From Sphingomonas sp. S1-29 (GTDB lineage: Bacteria > Pseudomonadota > Alphaproteobacteria > Sphingomonadales > Sphingomonadaceae): a stretch of 64,000 nt of DNA. Within the stretch, counting starts at the first letter, position 1. Each line of letters starts with the position of its first letter. The stretch is from the NCBI RefSeq assembly GCF_026167545.1, contig NZ_CP110678.1, positions 1,113,501 through 1,177,500 of the forward strand, written 5' to 3'. The notes under the pieces are model-generated. The model was not told the origin of the DNA. It did not search any database and saw only the letters and a program-made list of their open reading frames with translations. This document shows positions 18,456 through 26,119 of the stretch, piece by piece. A program made the position numbers and the translations under genes.

Positions 18456-18758
18456 TTACTCACAGCCTATCCCGTCGCCATCCCGATCTAGGCGGCTACT
18501 GTACCCCGGATCACCTGCACGAACAGGTGCCGCACTGGCGGCGCGAGCGGCGGTACAGTTGGCGAACGGACCCCTGGCGCCGCTTGGAGCTGCAAATCGC
18601 TGAGCAGCGGCAGGCCGGGTGTGACAGTGGTAACCAGTGCCGCCCTTCCGGTCGTTGTGGCAGCCTTGGCTGTTTAGCCCGCCGGGACTGGCGTACGCGG
18701 CAGCAGACAGCGGGGTCGTCGACGTTGCTATGCCAAGCAGCATGATCGCTATCCGCAC
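18456..18758 (-). CDS. secreted Excalibur calcium-binding domain protein
   Basis: A small exported protein ending in an Excalibur motif, GYSSRLDRDGDGIGCE, whose DxDxDG loop binds calcium like an EF hand. The FANCTAARAA segment before it belongs to the same domain. Near the N-terminus CHNDRKGGTGYHCH resembles the YHYH-type motif often paired with Excalibur and nuclease domains. The start is a GTG at 18758 after a strong GGGGGG ribosome site, giving a signal peptide (VRIAIMLLGIATSTTPLSAA); the longer frame upstream lacks support. About 100 residues. Confidence 0.8.
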   Translation of the reverse strand: MRIAIMLLGIATSTTPLSAAAYASPGGLNSQGCHNDRKGGTGYHCHTRPAAAQRFAAPSGARGPFANCTAARAASAAPVRAGDPGYSSRLDRDGDGIGCE

Positions 18759-18943
18759 GTTTATGCCCCCCCATGACCCGGTGAACTGATGAACCGGCCG
18801 AGGGCGGGAGTCTATGCCGTCATCAAGCGACGGCCCCACGTCGTCTTGTTACGGTACAAGTTAGCCCATTGACCCTGAACCGTTTTCCGAAGAGCTTTCG
18901 ATGTCGGTCGGGGGACCCGAATCGATCTATTGGGGGTCATCAA

Positions 18944-19603
18944 ATGAATAGCCTGCGTATCGCCCTATCTGGCGCGTCTATTTTGTTCGTCGTACCGGCT
19001 GCTGCACAGACAGCGGAGCCATCCCAGCCTGTCGCGCCTGCGGTCTCGGCACCTGCAACGGCTCCTGCTCCTGCTGCTGTCTTCGTGGCTGGGAACCAGC
19101 AAAACGTTCTTCGTAGCGGCACACCGATCGCACTTCGAATGATGGAGCAGCTGACGACGAAGGGCAAAAAACTCAAGGTCGGTCAGCGCTTCAACATGGA
19201 AACCGCCGAAGCGGTCGAAGTGAACGGCGTCGTTGTTGTTCCAGCGGGTAGTCCCGCGATCGGTGAGGTCACAGACATTCGCAATAAGGGGATGTGGGGC
19301 AAGTCAGGGTACATCCAGGCGCGGCCTATCTCAGTGCGGGCAAATGGCCGGCTGATCCGTCTGACGGGATCGGTTGACGATAAGGGCGTTGCGGCTGGTG
19401 GTGGTGCTGCGGCCGTATCCGCGGTCGTATTCCTCCCGGCGGGTTTCTTCATGACCGGCACCAGTGCCGTGATCCCAGTAGGCGCGCCCGTGAGTGGGTT
19501 CATTGACGAAGACGTTGCGTTCACCGCCGGTGCGGCACCCGCGCCAATGGTGATTACGCCGACCGCTCCGGCCGCGGGGTCGACTGTCACTGCGACGAAC
19601 TGA
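18944..19603 (+). CDS. exported hypothetical protein
   Basis: A 219-residue protein with a signal peptide (SLRIALSGASILFVVPAAAQ) and an Ala/Pro-rich linker at about residues 25-50. The globular part contains SGTPIALRMMEQLTTKGKKLKVG and VVVPAGSPAIGEV, a pattern seen in beta-rich outer-envelope proteins that resemble secretion-system or TrbI-like segments. A hydrophobic glycine-rich stretch (about 145-175) ends in a Pro/Ala tail. No function can be assigned. The ATG at 18944 follows GGGGG; an upstream in-frame start adds a non-signal extension. Confidence 0.7.
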   Translation: MNSLRIALSGASILFVVPAAAQTAEPSQPVAPAVSAPATAPAPAAVFVAGNQQNVLRSGTPIALRMMEQLTTKGKKLKVGQRFNMETAEAVEVNGVVVVPAGSPAIGEVTDIRNKGMWGKSGYIQARPISVRANGRLIRLTGSVDDKGVAAGGGAAAVSAVVFLPAGFFMTGTSAVIPVGAPVSGFIDEDVAFTAGAAPAPMVITPTAPAAGSTVTATN

Positions 19604-19676
19604 TCACGCCCAACCGATATACGTTGCGGGGTCTCGATTGTGACGCTGTCCTACAAGCGGCGGCTTGTGTCATGAC

Positions 19677-19808
19677 ATGGCTATGCCAAACGATCGAGAC
19701 CCCGATTCAAAATGGATTGACATCGAATATGGCGTGATAGCCGTTATTCTTGCGGGCGCGTTCGTGACCGGCGCGATTAGCGGACTACGAGCGATATGGC
19801 CGGGATGA
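19677..19808 (+). CDS. small single-pass membrane protein (43 aa)
   Basis: A short frame encoding 43 residues: a charged N-terminus (MAMPNDRDPDSKWIDIEYG), one membrane helix (VIAVILAGAFVTGAISG) and a short RAIWPG tail. Hydrophobicity and charge placement look like a genuine small membrane protein, though there is no strong ribosome site. A 12-base inverted repeat (19627-19638 with 19693-19704) encloses its start codon. Confidence 0.5.
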   Translation: MAMPNDRDPDSKWIDIEYGVIAVILAGAFVTGAISGLRAIWPG

Positions 19809-19890
19809 TGTGAAGAACTCCAGGCGATCCCCACGCCGCTGAAAGCGGTGCTGCCGATTGCAGATACGACGGTTATTCGCAGGGAGGTAA

Positions 19891-20064
19891 ATGGCCGCCA
19901 GCCGTCGGGGTGACCCGGATGCTCCATTGCAGTACATGTTGGGCAAGCTGAACTCATTGCCATCCGGCAACCTTACCGACATCTTTAACCCCGCATCCTC
20001 CGCACGGGGTGCCTTGTGGACGCTCGGTCCCTCGGCCACGGGATCGGGCGTTTTCGGTCGCTAG
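19891..20064 (+). CDS. small hypothetical protein (57 aa)
   Basis: A 57-residue frame preceded by a very good ribosome site (CAGGGAGGTAAATG). The product is polar with no membrane segment or known domain. Its stop overlaps the stop of the opposing glucokinase-like gene by 4 bases. The ribosome site is the main support; an opposing open frame (19785-20039) has none. Confidence 0.55.
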   Translation: MAASRRGDPDAPLQYMLGKLNSLPSGNLTDIFNPASSARGALWTLGPSATGSGVFGR

Positions 20065-21026
20065 GCAGCCTCGCGCAATGCCTCCGCTACGCCGACAAGT
20101 TCGGCATGATCGAGAGTGACCAGCGCTCGCGGCACGCTCTGGAGCACCCGTTTGTGTTTAGCCGACACCGCAAATAAAGCTTGCGCCTTCGACTGGCAAA
20201 GTATCGGGCGAATGGCAGTCGCTAGCTTGCCAGTTACGACCACACCGTCCCAGGCGCCGAACGCCATCACAAGGTTGCCCGCTTGCGCCCAAAAGGCCTT
20301 GCTCAGCATTTCGCAGGCAGCGCGTGCGACGGGGTCCGATTGAAAGGTGCGAGTTACGTCTTCGGGCGTCTTTGCCCGCGCTTCGAATCCTTGTCTCGTC
20401 GCTAGCAGATTGTAGATTGAGAGCAGCCCAGGCGCCGAGACGATTTCCTCTACGGCGACTGGATGGCGGCCGGGCCCCAAATCGCTCACAAGCTGCGCCA
20501 GTTCGTCGCTGACCGCTGCAAAGGCGCTGTGTCCTGCCTCGGTAGGCAGCACAGTGGCAGCGCCCGCATCGCTTCGGTGCAAAACGGCTACGCCCAAACC
20601 CGAAGTGATCCCCAAGATGAGATAGCAACCAGGCGTTTGAAGGTTCGGTGCTGCGTTAGCGCCGAACGATTCCTGAATACGCGCGCTACCGCTGCACATT
20701 CCCCAAGCTTCGGCCGCGAAATCATTCAGGATCAGGGGTGCCTCACCCATCATTGCGTGCAGGCCTGATCGCGACAGGAACCAGCGGGTGTTGGTGATGG
20801 AAATAGCGTCGCCGCGAGCAAGCCCTGCTACTGCGATTGCCGCCCGGCGGGGGAGGCTCGACAAACCGACGTCGCGCTGGAAGCTCATTAACGCAGCAGA
20901 CACGCCGGTGGCTGTATCTACGCCATAGCCGCGAATTGTGTCGGGACGTAGCAGTCCAGCTTCATCCGAAAGCGCAAAGCAAAGTCGCTTACGGCCAATA
21001 GTGCCCAGAATAGCATGTCCATGCAT
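20061..21026 (-). CDS. glucokinase-like protein with degenerate ATP site
   Basis: Homologous along its length to bacterial glucokinase (Glk), which phosphorylates glucose with ATP. Conserved parts are ITNTRWFLS (Glk TNHxW), the catalytic Asp in ILNDFAAEAWG, a His in PTEAGHSAF, VEEIVSAPGLLSIYNLL, and FGAWDGVVVTGKLA. The N-terminal phosphate loop, normally DxGGTNxR, reads ILGTIGRKRL and lacks the Asp and TN. The GxGTGLG loop reads GITSGLG. Sugar binding may persist while kinase activity is doubtful; a sensor or moonlighting role is possible. 321 residues, usual length. Confidence 0.75.
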   Translation of the reverse strand: MHGHAILGTIGRKRLCFALSDEAGLLRPDTIRGYGVDTATGVSAALMSFQRDVGLSSLPRRAAIAVAGLARGDAISITNTRWFLSRSGLHAMMGEAPLILNDFAAEAWGMCSGSARIQESFGANAAPNLQTPGCYLILGITSGLGVAVLHRSDAGAATVLPTEAGHSAFAAVSDELAQLVSDLGPGRHPVAVEEIVSAPGLLSIYNLLATRQGFEARAKTPEDVTRTFQSDPVARAACEMLSKAFWAQAGNLVMAFGAWDGVVVTGKLATAIRPILCQSKAQALFAVSAKHKRVLQSVPRALVTLDHAELVGVAEALREAA

Positions 21027-21438
21027 TGGCGCTTACAACCCTGTCTTCCCGCCGGCATCTCTTGCCAGCTTGTCGGTGACCATACGGGGGACACGTTATC
21101 AAATATGTGGCGAGCCTTGCAGGGCGCGCCTGCGGACCGCTGGGATGGCTTTTTTCGAGCGTCAGTTCCTCGCACGGGGCGGCCGGCATGAAGCAGGAAG
21201 AAGAGCGGCGGTGACGTGGTGGTAGTCGCCCCGGCGGGTTGCTGTCCGCAGCCGAGGCGACGCCCTGCCCTAGGCCAACTGTGTGAAGGAAATTGTTCAG
21301 TTTGACGACAGCAGCAACGCCGGCCACGTTCGCGATCCGCTCAAGAAGGTCGACGACTGAAGGCTGCCAGCGGTGCAGGCTATCAGCGGCTAGTACGCTT
21401 CTGTACGCGTAGATCGCCAGTTTGCGTCCATTTCGGAG
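21027..21438. other. intergenic stretch without a recognised gene
   Basis: About 410 bases between the glucokinase-like gene and the PilZ gene. Overlapping frames on both strands give low-complexity translations with no family resemblance. No RNA gene or terminator was recognised. Confidence 0.45.
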
Positions 21439-21792
21439 GTGGCGCGTTGCGACCCCGATATGGCTTACGGATCAGCAAAAGCACGCCCTGATGCGTCCGA
21501 GGATAAACGCAGGTTCGCGCGTCGAAAAGTGCTTCGGCGTGTGAGAATCGCTACTCTCACCCGCCACCAAATCGCCGCAACCGTACGCGATTTATCACCG
21601 GTCGGATGCGGGCTCGTCACAAATGAGCGCGTTGCGGTTGGGTCGTTTGTCGAGGTGGTTTTCGACGAACGTATCCGACCGGCAGGCTGGGTGACGTGGA
21701 GCCGTAATGGCGCTCTTGGGGTCGACTTCGATTATCCGCTCGTGCCGGCGGCGTTTGAGCAGATCTTGATCGAAAGCTCGCCTGCGCGATGA
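21439..21792 (+). CDS. PilZ domain protein
   Basis: A single-domain PilZ protein; PilZ domains bind cyclic di-GMP. The RR..V motif is seen as RRKVLRRVR and the second element as RDLSPVGCGL, close to the canonical (D/N)xSxxG. The rest (SFVEVVF, GWVTWSRNGALGVDF) fits the beta-barrel. The frame opens with a GTG at 21439 that overlaps a GGAGG; the first ATG is 21460, so the start is uncertain. Its stop overlaps the next gene's ATG (ATGA). Confidence 0.8.
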   Translation: MARCDPDMAYGSAKARPDASEDKRRFARRKVLRRVRIATLTRHQIAATVRDLSPVGCGLVTNERVAVGSFVEVVFDERIRPAGWVTWSRNGALGVDFDYPLVPAAFEQILIESSPAR

Positions 21793-22022
21793 GCAACGGG
21801 GGCAAATCGTCGAAGAGCCGATCGCGCGGTACCGGCAAGGAACGTCCCGGCTTGTTGGCAAAGTGCCTCTACGCCCTCGTCCTCATAATAGGGATTGGGG
21901 CAATCGGTCTGGGTATCATCGCGATGAGGGACGAGCCCGAGGCCATTCGTGGGAGCCAGTCTTTGCCAGGGCAGGTCGCGAGCGAACCCGGACGGGTACC
22001 GGCGGCGGCAGCCAAGCGCTGA
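21789..22022 (+). CDS. small membrane protein coupled to PilZ gene
   Basis: 77 residues with a basic Ser/Lys/Arg-rich cytoplasmic head, a single hydrophobic helix (CLYALVLIIGIGAIGLGIIAM) and an Ala/Pro-rich outer tail. Starts within the PilZ stop codon (ATGA), so the two are probably co-translated. Function unknown; it may be a membrane partner of the PilZ protein. Confidence 0.6.
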   Translation: MSNGGKSSKSRSRGTGKERPGLLAKCLYALVLIIGIGAIGLGIIAMRDEPEAIRGSQSLPGQVASEPGRVPAAAAKR

Positions 22023-22184
22023 TCGGGCTTAGGGTGGACTGTCAACGTGCCGCGGTCGCGTTCGCCCAAGTTCTAATCGAGGCAAATGCATCGGGGATGC
22101 GTTAACTAGTTCGCGCTACAACGGGGACATGCCGGCGAGGTAATGCCGAGCGCAGCGTAACGAACGAATGTCTCCCCAATATGA

Positions 22185-22215
22185 GGGCAGCCGGGCAACA
22201 CCTGGCTGCCCTTTT
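22185..22215 (+). terminator. rho-independent terminator
   Basis: GGGCAGCC and GGCTGCCC form an 8-bp perfect stem with an 11-base loop, followed by TTTT. It lies about 160 bases after the PilZ operon and would end its transcription. Confidence 0.75.
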
Positions 22216-22256
22216 GACAGAGATGGCGAACGGCTACTCTTCGTTGCCCCCGGTGG

Positions 22257-22493
22257 TTAGCGCTCGGGCGGCCGCGCCAATCTGATGGGCATCGCTTGCG
22301 TCATGAGCAGGTCGATCGCCGCGTCGTTGATGCGTGACGCAGTTTCAAAGGCAGCGGCGGCGGTCAGCAAATAATCGACGTCCCCTGGGCCCTGTATTCT
22401 TACGCTGTCGTTCCAAACTTCCGCGCGGCTCGGAAGATTAGAGGCTGCCATAGGGGCAAGCCTCATTTCTTGACGGGGCAGGCAAACCTGCAC
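22257..22493 (-). CDS. small hypothetical protein
   Basis: A 78-residue frame lying 24 bases after the GGDEF-like gene on the same strand. The central part (SVRIQGPGDVDYLLTAAAAFETASRINDAAIDLLM) looks like a real helical domain; short proteins with the pattern V.I.GP.dA...L......A are common beside sphingomonad mobile DNA (DUF982-like). Start codon not certain: M10 and M15 are alternatives. Function unknown. Confidence 0.5.
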   Translation of the reverse strand: MQVCLPRQEMRLAPMAASNLPSRAEVWNDSVRIQGPGDVDYLLTAAAAFETASRINDAAIDLLMTQAMPIRLARPPER

Positions 22494-22517
22494 GATCCGG
22501 ATTTATTGAGGTCGCCA

Positions 22518-23468
22518 TCATTCTTTGCAGCAATTTCCGCCTGAGGCTGCTGCCAAAAGAGCTAACTCCCTAGCTCGAGCCAGCACAGTTGTAGCGTCTT
22601 CCCCTTGACCAACCGCCAGCCCGGCGGACGCAGTTACGATGCCGATGCCTTCGCCACTGCCACGGAGCTTTAGTCGCCGCGACTCCATGGCCGCTAGCGC
22701 CTCCTCAGTCAAAGTGCGCGCAGCCACGAGGGCTGTGTCTTTCATGAGAACCACAAACTCGTTTCCGTCCCAACGAATCAATTCCTGTTGGGTAAAAACC
22801 TGGCGCAGGGTACCTGCAAGAGCGTTCAGTACGTTGTCGCCGACTGGACGACCAAAACGATTGTTTAACAGCGGCAATGCGTCGAGGCTGAACAAGATCA
22901 GGACGTAACCGCGTTCAAATTTTGCAAGGTGCTGAAGAAGCGGATGCGCGCCGCCCTGGTTCAGGGCCTGGGTCATTTCATCGCGGTTTGGATCATTCGC
23001 GGGAACGTCCGCATTACCAATTTGATCTTTGAATTTTGCGAATTCGCTGCGCAACTCCGCCAAATCACGTTCAGCTTCTGATAGGCGAATGACAAACTCG
23101 CCCGTAGCTTTGGGCCAATCGGTAGATTGGGCCACGATGGTTCCGACGTCGCGTTCCAATGCGCTGGTCAATTCATGGGCATCAGCCGTCAGCGAGTCGA
23201 GCTCCTCAGCATGGCGTGTTACTGCCTGTTCACGCTGCCGGGTCACAAAATCGGAACCCCGGCGTACGTACTGCGCCTGCAAACGATCGGCCGCCTCATG
23301 CGTGAGCCGAAGCCCGCCATCAGTTTCGGCCGCTATCGCCCGTCCCAAATCAGATTGCCGGTTCTCAACATATTGTAGTGCTAGAGCATAATTACCGACC
23401 GACGGTTCCAGTCTGTGGCTCTCTAAAAAGGCTAGCGCAGCGCGGGCATTATCGAAGGCGGTCTTCAT
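22518..23468 (-). CDS. GGDEF-domain protein with degenerate active site
   Basis: The N-terminal 160 residues are helical and probably coiled coil (many E, R, L and Q repeats). The C-terminal 150 form a GGDEF domain: FSLDALPLLNNRFGRPVGDNVLNALAG matches the nucleotide-binding helix, and the signature position reads RWDGNEF instead of RxGGDEF. Both first Gly and the catalytic Asp are substituted, so diguanylate cyclase activity is doubtful. The ATG at 23468 has AGGA upstream; a further upstream ATG in frame lacks support. It could bind GTP or c-di-GMP as a sensor, which fits the nearby PilZ gene. Confidence 0.75.
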   Translation of the reverse strand: MKTAFDNARAALAFLESHRLEPSVGNYALALQYVENRQSDLGRAIAAETDGGLRLTHEAADRLQAQYVRRGSDFVTRQREQAVTRHAEELDSLTADAHELTSALERDVGTIVAQSTDWPKATGEFVIRLSEAERDLAELRSEFAKFKDQIGNADVPANDPNRDEMTQALNQGGAHPLLQHLAKFERGYVLILFSLDALPLLNNRFGRPVGDNVLNALAGTLRQVFTQQELIRWDGNEFVVLMKDTALVAARTLTEEALAAMESRRLKLRGSGEGIGIVTASAGLAVGQGEDATTVLARARELALLAAASGGNCCKE

Positions 23469-23638
23469 TTTATTCCTAATACCATCGCGCTCGACTCGGA
23501 AAGCGCTTGAAGTGGCGCTAGCGGGTCTGCGTAGCTGCTGATGATTGTGCAAGTCCACGCATCGTGAACGCGCGCGAAGGCTTCACGGTTCGCGCGCTCA
23601 CACGCCCAGTGCCGCGCTTGATCCGACGGGGGTCGCAT
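23465..23638 (-). CDS. possible small protein coupled to GGDEF-like gene
   Basis: A 57-residue frame (MRPPSDQARHWACERANREA...) whose TGA overlaps the ATG of the GGDEF-like gene as ATGA. The arrangement and a balanced composition suggest translation coupling. No ribosome site is visible and no family is recognised, so it may be chance. Confidence 0.3.
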   Translation of the reverse strand: MRPPSDQARHWACERANREAFARVHDAWTCTIISSYADPLAPLQALSESSAMVLGIK

Positions 23639-23862
23639 AACACAAAACGATAAAAATCGTGAATCGTTGGCCGCAAACGGTGGCAGGCAACAAGGTTCGA
23701 TGTCGCCGCGCCTTCTAGCCCAGTGGTTGTGGCACGCGCGGCAAGGCGTGGCCGACATCATCGCCGAAATGGTCGCTCCTATGCATCAAAATAATCGATG
23801 CCGGTCATGATCACGCTAGCGCGATTTTGGTATCGAGAGCGCCGCCATGCGATCTTCGCCCG

Positions 23863-24552
23863 ATGTGCAACAGATACCGAATGACAGCCTCGCGGGCGGC
23901 GCTGCTCGAACGCTACGGTATCTTCGCGGACGTCGAGTTTGACAATCTACCGCCGTCTGAACTTTTCCCTGATCGGCGGGCGTGGGTCGTCCGATCCGAA
24001 GGTGCCTCGATCGCGCTCGATGCGATGCTGTGGGGCTTCCCGCACAAGGTGCCGGGTAAGCGAGTCGACCCGGTCACCGGCAAGCCAAAAATGCTTGACC
24101 GCAAGGTGACGAACGTCCGCAACCTGCAGTCGCCGTTTTGGCGATCGGCGCTGGCCGACCCGGCCCGACGCTGCTTGGTGCCGGTGACCAGCTTCAGCGA
24201 GTACGGGCCAGGTCCAGCCGGTAAGAAGCCGGTGTGGTGGTTCGACGTGCCGTCACGGCCGATCATCTCGTTCGCGGGGATCTGGCGACCAGCCGAGAAT
24301 TGCGCCATCTTCGCGTTCCTCACCACCGAGCCAAACGCTATCGTCGAGCCGATCCACCCGAAGGCTATGCCGGTGATCCTGCATGATCCTGACGAGGCAC
24401 GCTGGCTGTCGGCGTCCATCGATGAGGCGCTTGAGATGGTGGCGGCCTACCCGTCGCAGTTGATGTCGGCAGCGCGACCCGAAGGTGGTGGGCGGGACGA
24501 CGACAAACCTGAGCGCGGTGAGCTAGATCTCTTCGGAGAAGACCCGGTCTAG
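23863..24552 (+). CDS. SOS response-associated peptidase (SRAP/YedK/HMCES)
   Basis: SRAP proteins form a covalent thiazolidine bond between Cys2 and abasic sites in single-stranded DNA, shielding them at forks. The protein begins MCNRY, so Cys2 is exposed after Met removal; the longer frame upstream would bury it, which decides the start. Other family marks are NVRNLQSPFWR, RRCLVPVTSFSEY, and HPKAMPVIL, with the active-site His. 229 residues, usual length. No LexA box of the GTTC-N7-GTTC type was seen upstream. It fits the damage-tolerance content of the island. Confidence 0.93.
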   Translation: MCNRYRMTASRAALLERYGIFADVEFDNLPPSELFPDRRAWVVRSEGASIALDAMLWGFPHKVPGKRVDPVTGKPKMLDRKVTNVRNLQSPFWRSALADPARRCLVPVTSFSEYGPGPAGKKPVWWFDVPSRPIISFAGIWRPAENCAIFAFLTTEPNAIVEPIHPKAMPVILHDPDEARWLSASIDEALEMVAAYPSQLMSAARPEGGGRDDDKPERGELDLFGEDPV

Positions 24553-25017
24553 CTCGCCGCCGTCTGCGCCCCGGTGGAATAGCTATTTTGCTCCTGCCGA
24601 GAGCGACCAAGGTAAGCCCGCTTTCATGCGGCACGGGTCTGATAATAGGCAAACGGCATGTATCCTGCGGATACATGCCCCTCAAGAGGGCCTTAAACTG
24701 GACTGCCCTTTGCTTCCGAAAGGGTAATCGCGCCCATTGACAGTTGCCGCAAATCTAGAATTCGGGCGCCCTTAGTCGCGGCTGCTTGCTTATCTCTACG
24801 AGCGACGACTCTTCATTAATACAATCGGTAGAAATAATGCTGATGGAAATTACGATCAATAATAGAAAGATATTCGCGTGAGTGGTAATTCATCCCATAC
24901 AACGTAGACCTTACAGTTGACACGGTTGGCAAGTCCGCGATTTTATATCAATAGAATACGATAATCCGCTCCCCGATGTGGATTCACAACGCCTCACTCT
25001 TCAAAGCTGATAAACCC
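24553..25017. other. AT-rich intergenic region
   Basis: About 465 bases with no convincing gene, more AT-rich than the flanks from about 24,720. It holds a perfect 10-bp-arm palindrome at 24656-24678 and a possible TTGACA at 24917. Composition and position before a recombinase gene suggest a regulatory or attachment region. Confidence 0.5.
24656..24678. repeat. perfect palindrome, 10-bp arms
   Basis: GCATGTATCC-TGC-GGATACATGC. The arms are fully complementary with a 3-base loop. There is no T-run after it on either strand, so a simple terminator is less likely than a protein-binding or recombination site. It is 408 bases before the catalytic-only tyrosine recombinase. Confidence 0.7.
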
Positions 25018-25046
25018 TTGACAACTTACTATCCATTTGCTATTGT
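25018..25046 (+). promoter_or_regulatory. sigma-70-type promoter for the recombinase operon
   Basis: TTGACA, 17 bases, then TATTGT: a near-consensus -35/-10 pair, about 40 bases before the ATG at 25086. An AAGGAG ribosome site precedes the start. It is much stronger than typical sphingomonad promoters. Confidence 0.65.
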
Positions 25047-25085
25047 TTAATTGCGAAAGCTTTTACTCACATCGAAGGAGATCAC

Positions 25086-25664
25086 ATGTCTCAGCCCGCA
25101 AGGGTGCTGAGCGATAGCGATATGCGTCGTATGCTGCGCCATGTCCGTTGCGGGGCCCGCGCAACGCGTGATGAGGTAATCATCCTCTTGAGTGCAAAGG
25201 CGGGCTTGCGGGCTTGTGAAATCGCAGGACTAGCTTGGCCCATGGTCCTCCGGCCAGATGGCAAACTCGCCGTACAGATCCAGGTGGCTGGTAGCATCGC
25301 GAAGAATGGCCGCGGCCGTGCGATACCAATGCACCCTGATCTGCGACGCGCACTGCAAGCTTTGCATCGAGCTGGTGGCAAGCCCCTCGTCGGCCCGGTA
25401 ATCCAGTCGCAGCGGGGCTCTCACATGCGCCCGCGCAGCATCGTGAACTGGTTTGCCCAACTGTACGCCGCCAACGGTCTTGACGGGTGCTCGTCGCATT
25501 CCGGACGGCGGACGTTCATCACTCGCGCGGCGCGACTGCTTGCAAAAAGCGGGGGGTCGCTTCGCGATATTCAAGAGCTTGCCGGCCACCGCGCGCTGTC
25601 CACCACCGAACGCTACATCGAAGGCGATCGCGACGCACAGCGTCGGCTCATCAGCCTCCTTTAA
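25086..25664 (+). CDS. catalytic-domain-only tyrosine recombinase
   Basis: A 192-residue site-specific recombinase. All catalytic positions are visible: Arg in AGLRACEIAGL, Lys in SIAKNGRGRAIP, HSGRR with His and Arg, GHRALSTTERYI with the second His and the nucleophile Tyr. The N-terminal SAM-like core-binding domain of XerC/XerD is absent; the frame begins only 13 residues before the catalytic fold, and the start has an ideal AAGGAG site, so this is not a truncation artefact. It may act as a phase-inverting or element-mobilising recombinase. DUF3768 and HhH-GPD genes follow. Confidence 0.88.
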   Translation: MSQPARVLSDSDMRRMLRHVRCGARATRDEVIILLSAKAGLRACEIAGLAWPMVLRPDGKLAVQIQVAGSIAKNGRGRAIPMHPDLRRALQALHRAGGKPLVGPVIQSQRGSHMRPRSIVNWFAQLYAANGLDGCSSHSGRRTFITRAARLLAKSGGSLRDIQELAGHRALSTTERYIEGDRDAQRRLISLL

Positions 25665-25700
25665 CTGCCCCACCACCGCTAGCAAAAAAGGAACTCGGCC

Positions 25701-26072
25701 ATGACTGGTAGAGAAGAGGAATCGTGCGCGTCCAAGACCCACAACACCGTCGACCCCCACAAGGTTCAAAGGCTGAACGACGCGTTCCGCCGCAACCCTC
25801 AAACCGGCATCATCACCACTACGCCGGGTGTTCGCGCGCTAGGCTCCGCGGTCATCGCCAGCATCCTGCGCCAGATCGTCGAGTTCGATGATTTCACGCC
25901 GGATAACGATCCGTATGGCGAGCACGACATGGGTGTGCTGCGAGAGGGCGGCGCAAAAGTTTTCTGGAAGATCGACTATTACAACATGGCGTTGGACGCG
26001 GCGTCACCCGACCCCTCCGATGCTGCGCAAACCGCTCGAGTGATGACCATCATGCTGGCGGAGGAATATTGA
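25701..26072 (+). CDS. DUF3768 family protein
   Basis: 123 residues matching the DUF3768 pattern: the RLNDAFRR start, ITTTPGVRALG, then FDDFTPDNDPYGEHDMG and KVFWKIDYYN, ending with a helix. These proteins are frequent on alphaproteobacterial plasmids and conjugative islands; function unknown. It is 36 bases after the recombinase and probably in the same transcript. Confidence 0.85.
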   Translation: MTGREEESCASKTHNTVDPHKVQRLNDAFRRNPQTGIITTTPGVRALGSAVIASILRQIVEFDDFTPDNDPYGEHDMGVLREGGAKVFWKIDYYNMALDAASPDPSDAAQTARVMTIMLAEEY

Positions 26073-26119
26073 TGCCCCGTCCGCTCTGGCGGAGAAACAG
26101 CCGCGGGAGGCGATGAGGC

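Noticed and set aside
24917..24945. Second TTGACA-like promoter in the AT-rich region before the recombinase
   Set aside because: TTGACA is present at 24917 but a -10 at 16-18 bases is poor (ATTTTA-like), and the promoter at 25018 is much better placed.
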